Assembly (NCBI GenBank): GCA_964618405.1
Contig: CAZUAY010000018.1
Span: 1 to 23,445 of the forward strand
DNA length: 23,445 bases
Source of the DNA: JBBQIY01 sp964618405
Lineage (GTDB): Bacteria > Verrucomicrobiota > Kiritimatiellia > RFP12 > UBA3636
Reading direction: 5' to 3'
Positions 23,407 through 23,445 of the stretch are shown here, one piece after another. The translations under genes were made by a program, and so were the position numbers. The notes beneath the pieces were generated by a model. The model did no database searches, was not told the DNA's origin, and saw only the letters and a program-made list of their open reading frames with translations. How positions within the stretch are numbered: position 1 is the first letter of the stretch; each line of letters opens with the position of its first letter.

Positions 23407-23445
23407 GAATGTCATATCAGCAGAACTCACGATTTTTTTGGGTTT

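Overview
The window reads as a chromosomal piece of a Gram-negative bacterium. An outer-membrane beta-barrel ending in Phe, bactofilins, the MEP isoprenoid enzyme IspE and the gene style fit the PVC superphylum (Kiritimatiellota/Verrucomicrobiota-like). That placement is inference; no rRNA or other decisive marker is present. A run of 100 N (5906..6005) shows that this is a draft scaffold.

Left part (1-4842). A HAD phosphatase lies on the + strand (194-847). Facing it on the - strand are a zinc-ribbon membrane bactofilin and a plain bactofilin, probably one operon. Then come argC (arginine biosynthesis) and a beta-CASP metallo-beta-lactamase RNase, also on the - strand.

Middle part (4908-13754, all - strand) is the most interesting region. 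In transcription order it holds a raffinose-synthase-like GH36 protein, a membrane NERD-domain protein, an AlgI-type MBOAT acyltransferase, an 88-aa membrane-anchored small protein, a secreted SGNH/GDSL esterase-like protein, and a very large protein. The large protein combines a signal peptide, TPR repeats and a PgaB-type polysaccharide deacetylase and, across the assembly gap, probably a PgaA-like outer-membrane barrel. Gaps between genes are 5-34 nt. I read this as a cell-surface polysaccharide O-acetylation, de-N-acetylation and export locus. The TPR-deacetylase-barrel arrangement would merge the roles of PgaA and PgaB in one chain. No glycosyltransferase/synthase is in the window.

Right part (14125-23196, all + strand) is housekeeping: smc, a 4-nt-overlapping small PQ-loop-like membrane protein, ispE, tRNA-Gln(TTG), prs, rplY, pth, rpsF, ssb, rpsR and rplI. 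It ends in a strong intrinsic terminator. The order ispE-tRNA-Gln-prs-rplY-pth is also known from gammaproteobacteria. Here the 3' end of ispE runs 44 nt into the tRNA gene.

Both ends of the window carry non-coding palindromic sequence, and a 16-nt motif is shared in inverted orientation between them. The 3' end also has a GC-rich hairpin and a heptamer tandem repeat. No CRISPR array, transposase or rRNA was seen.
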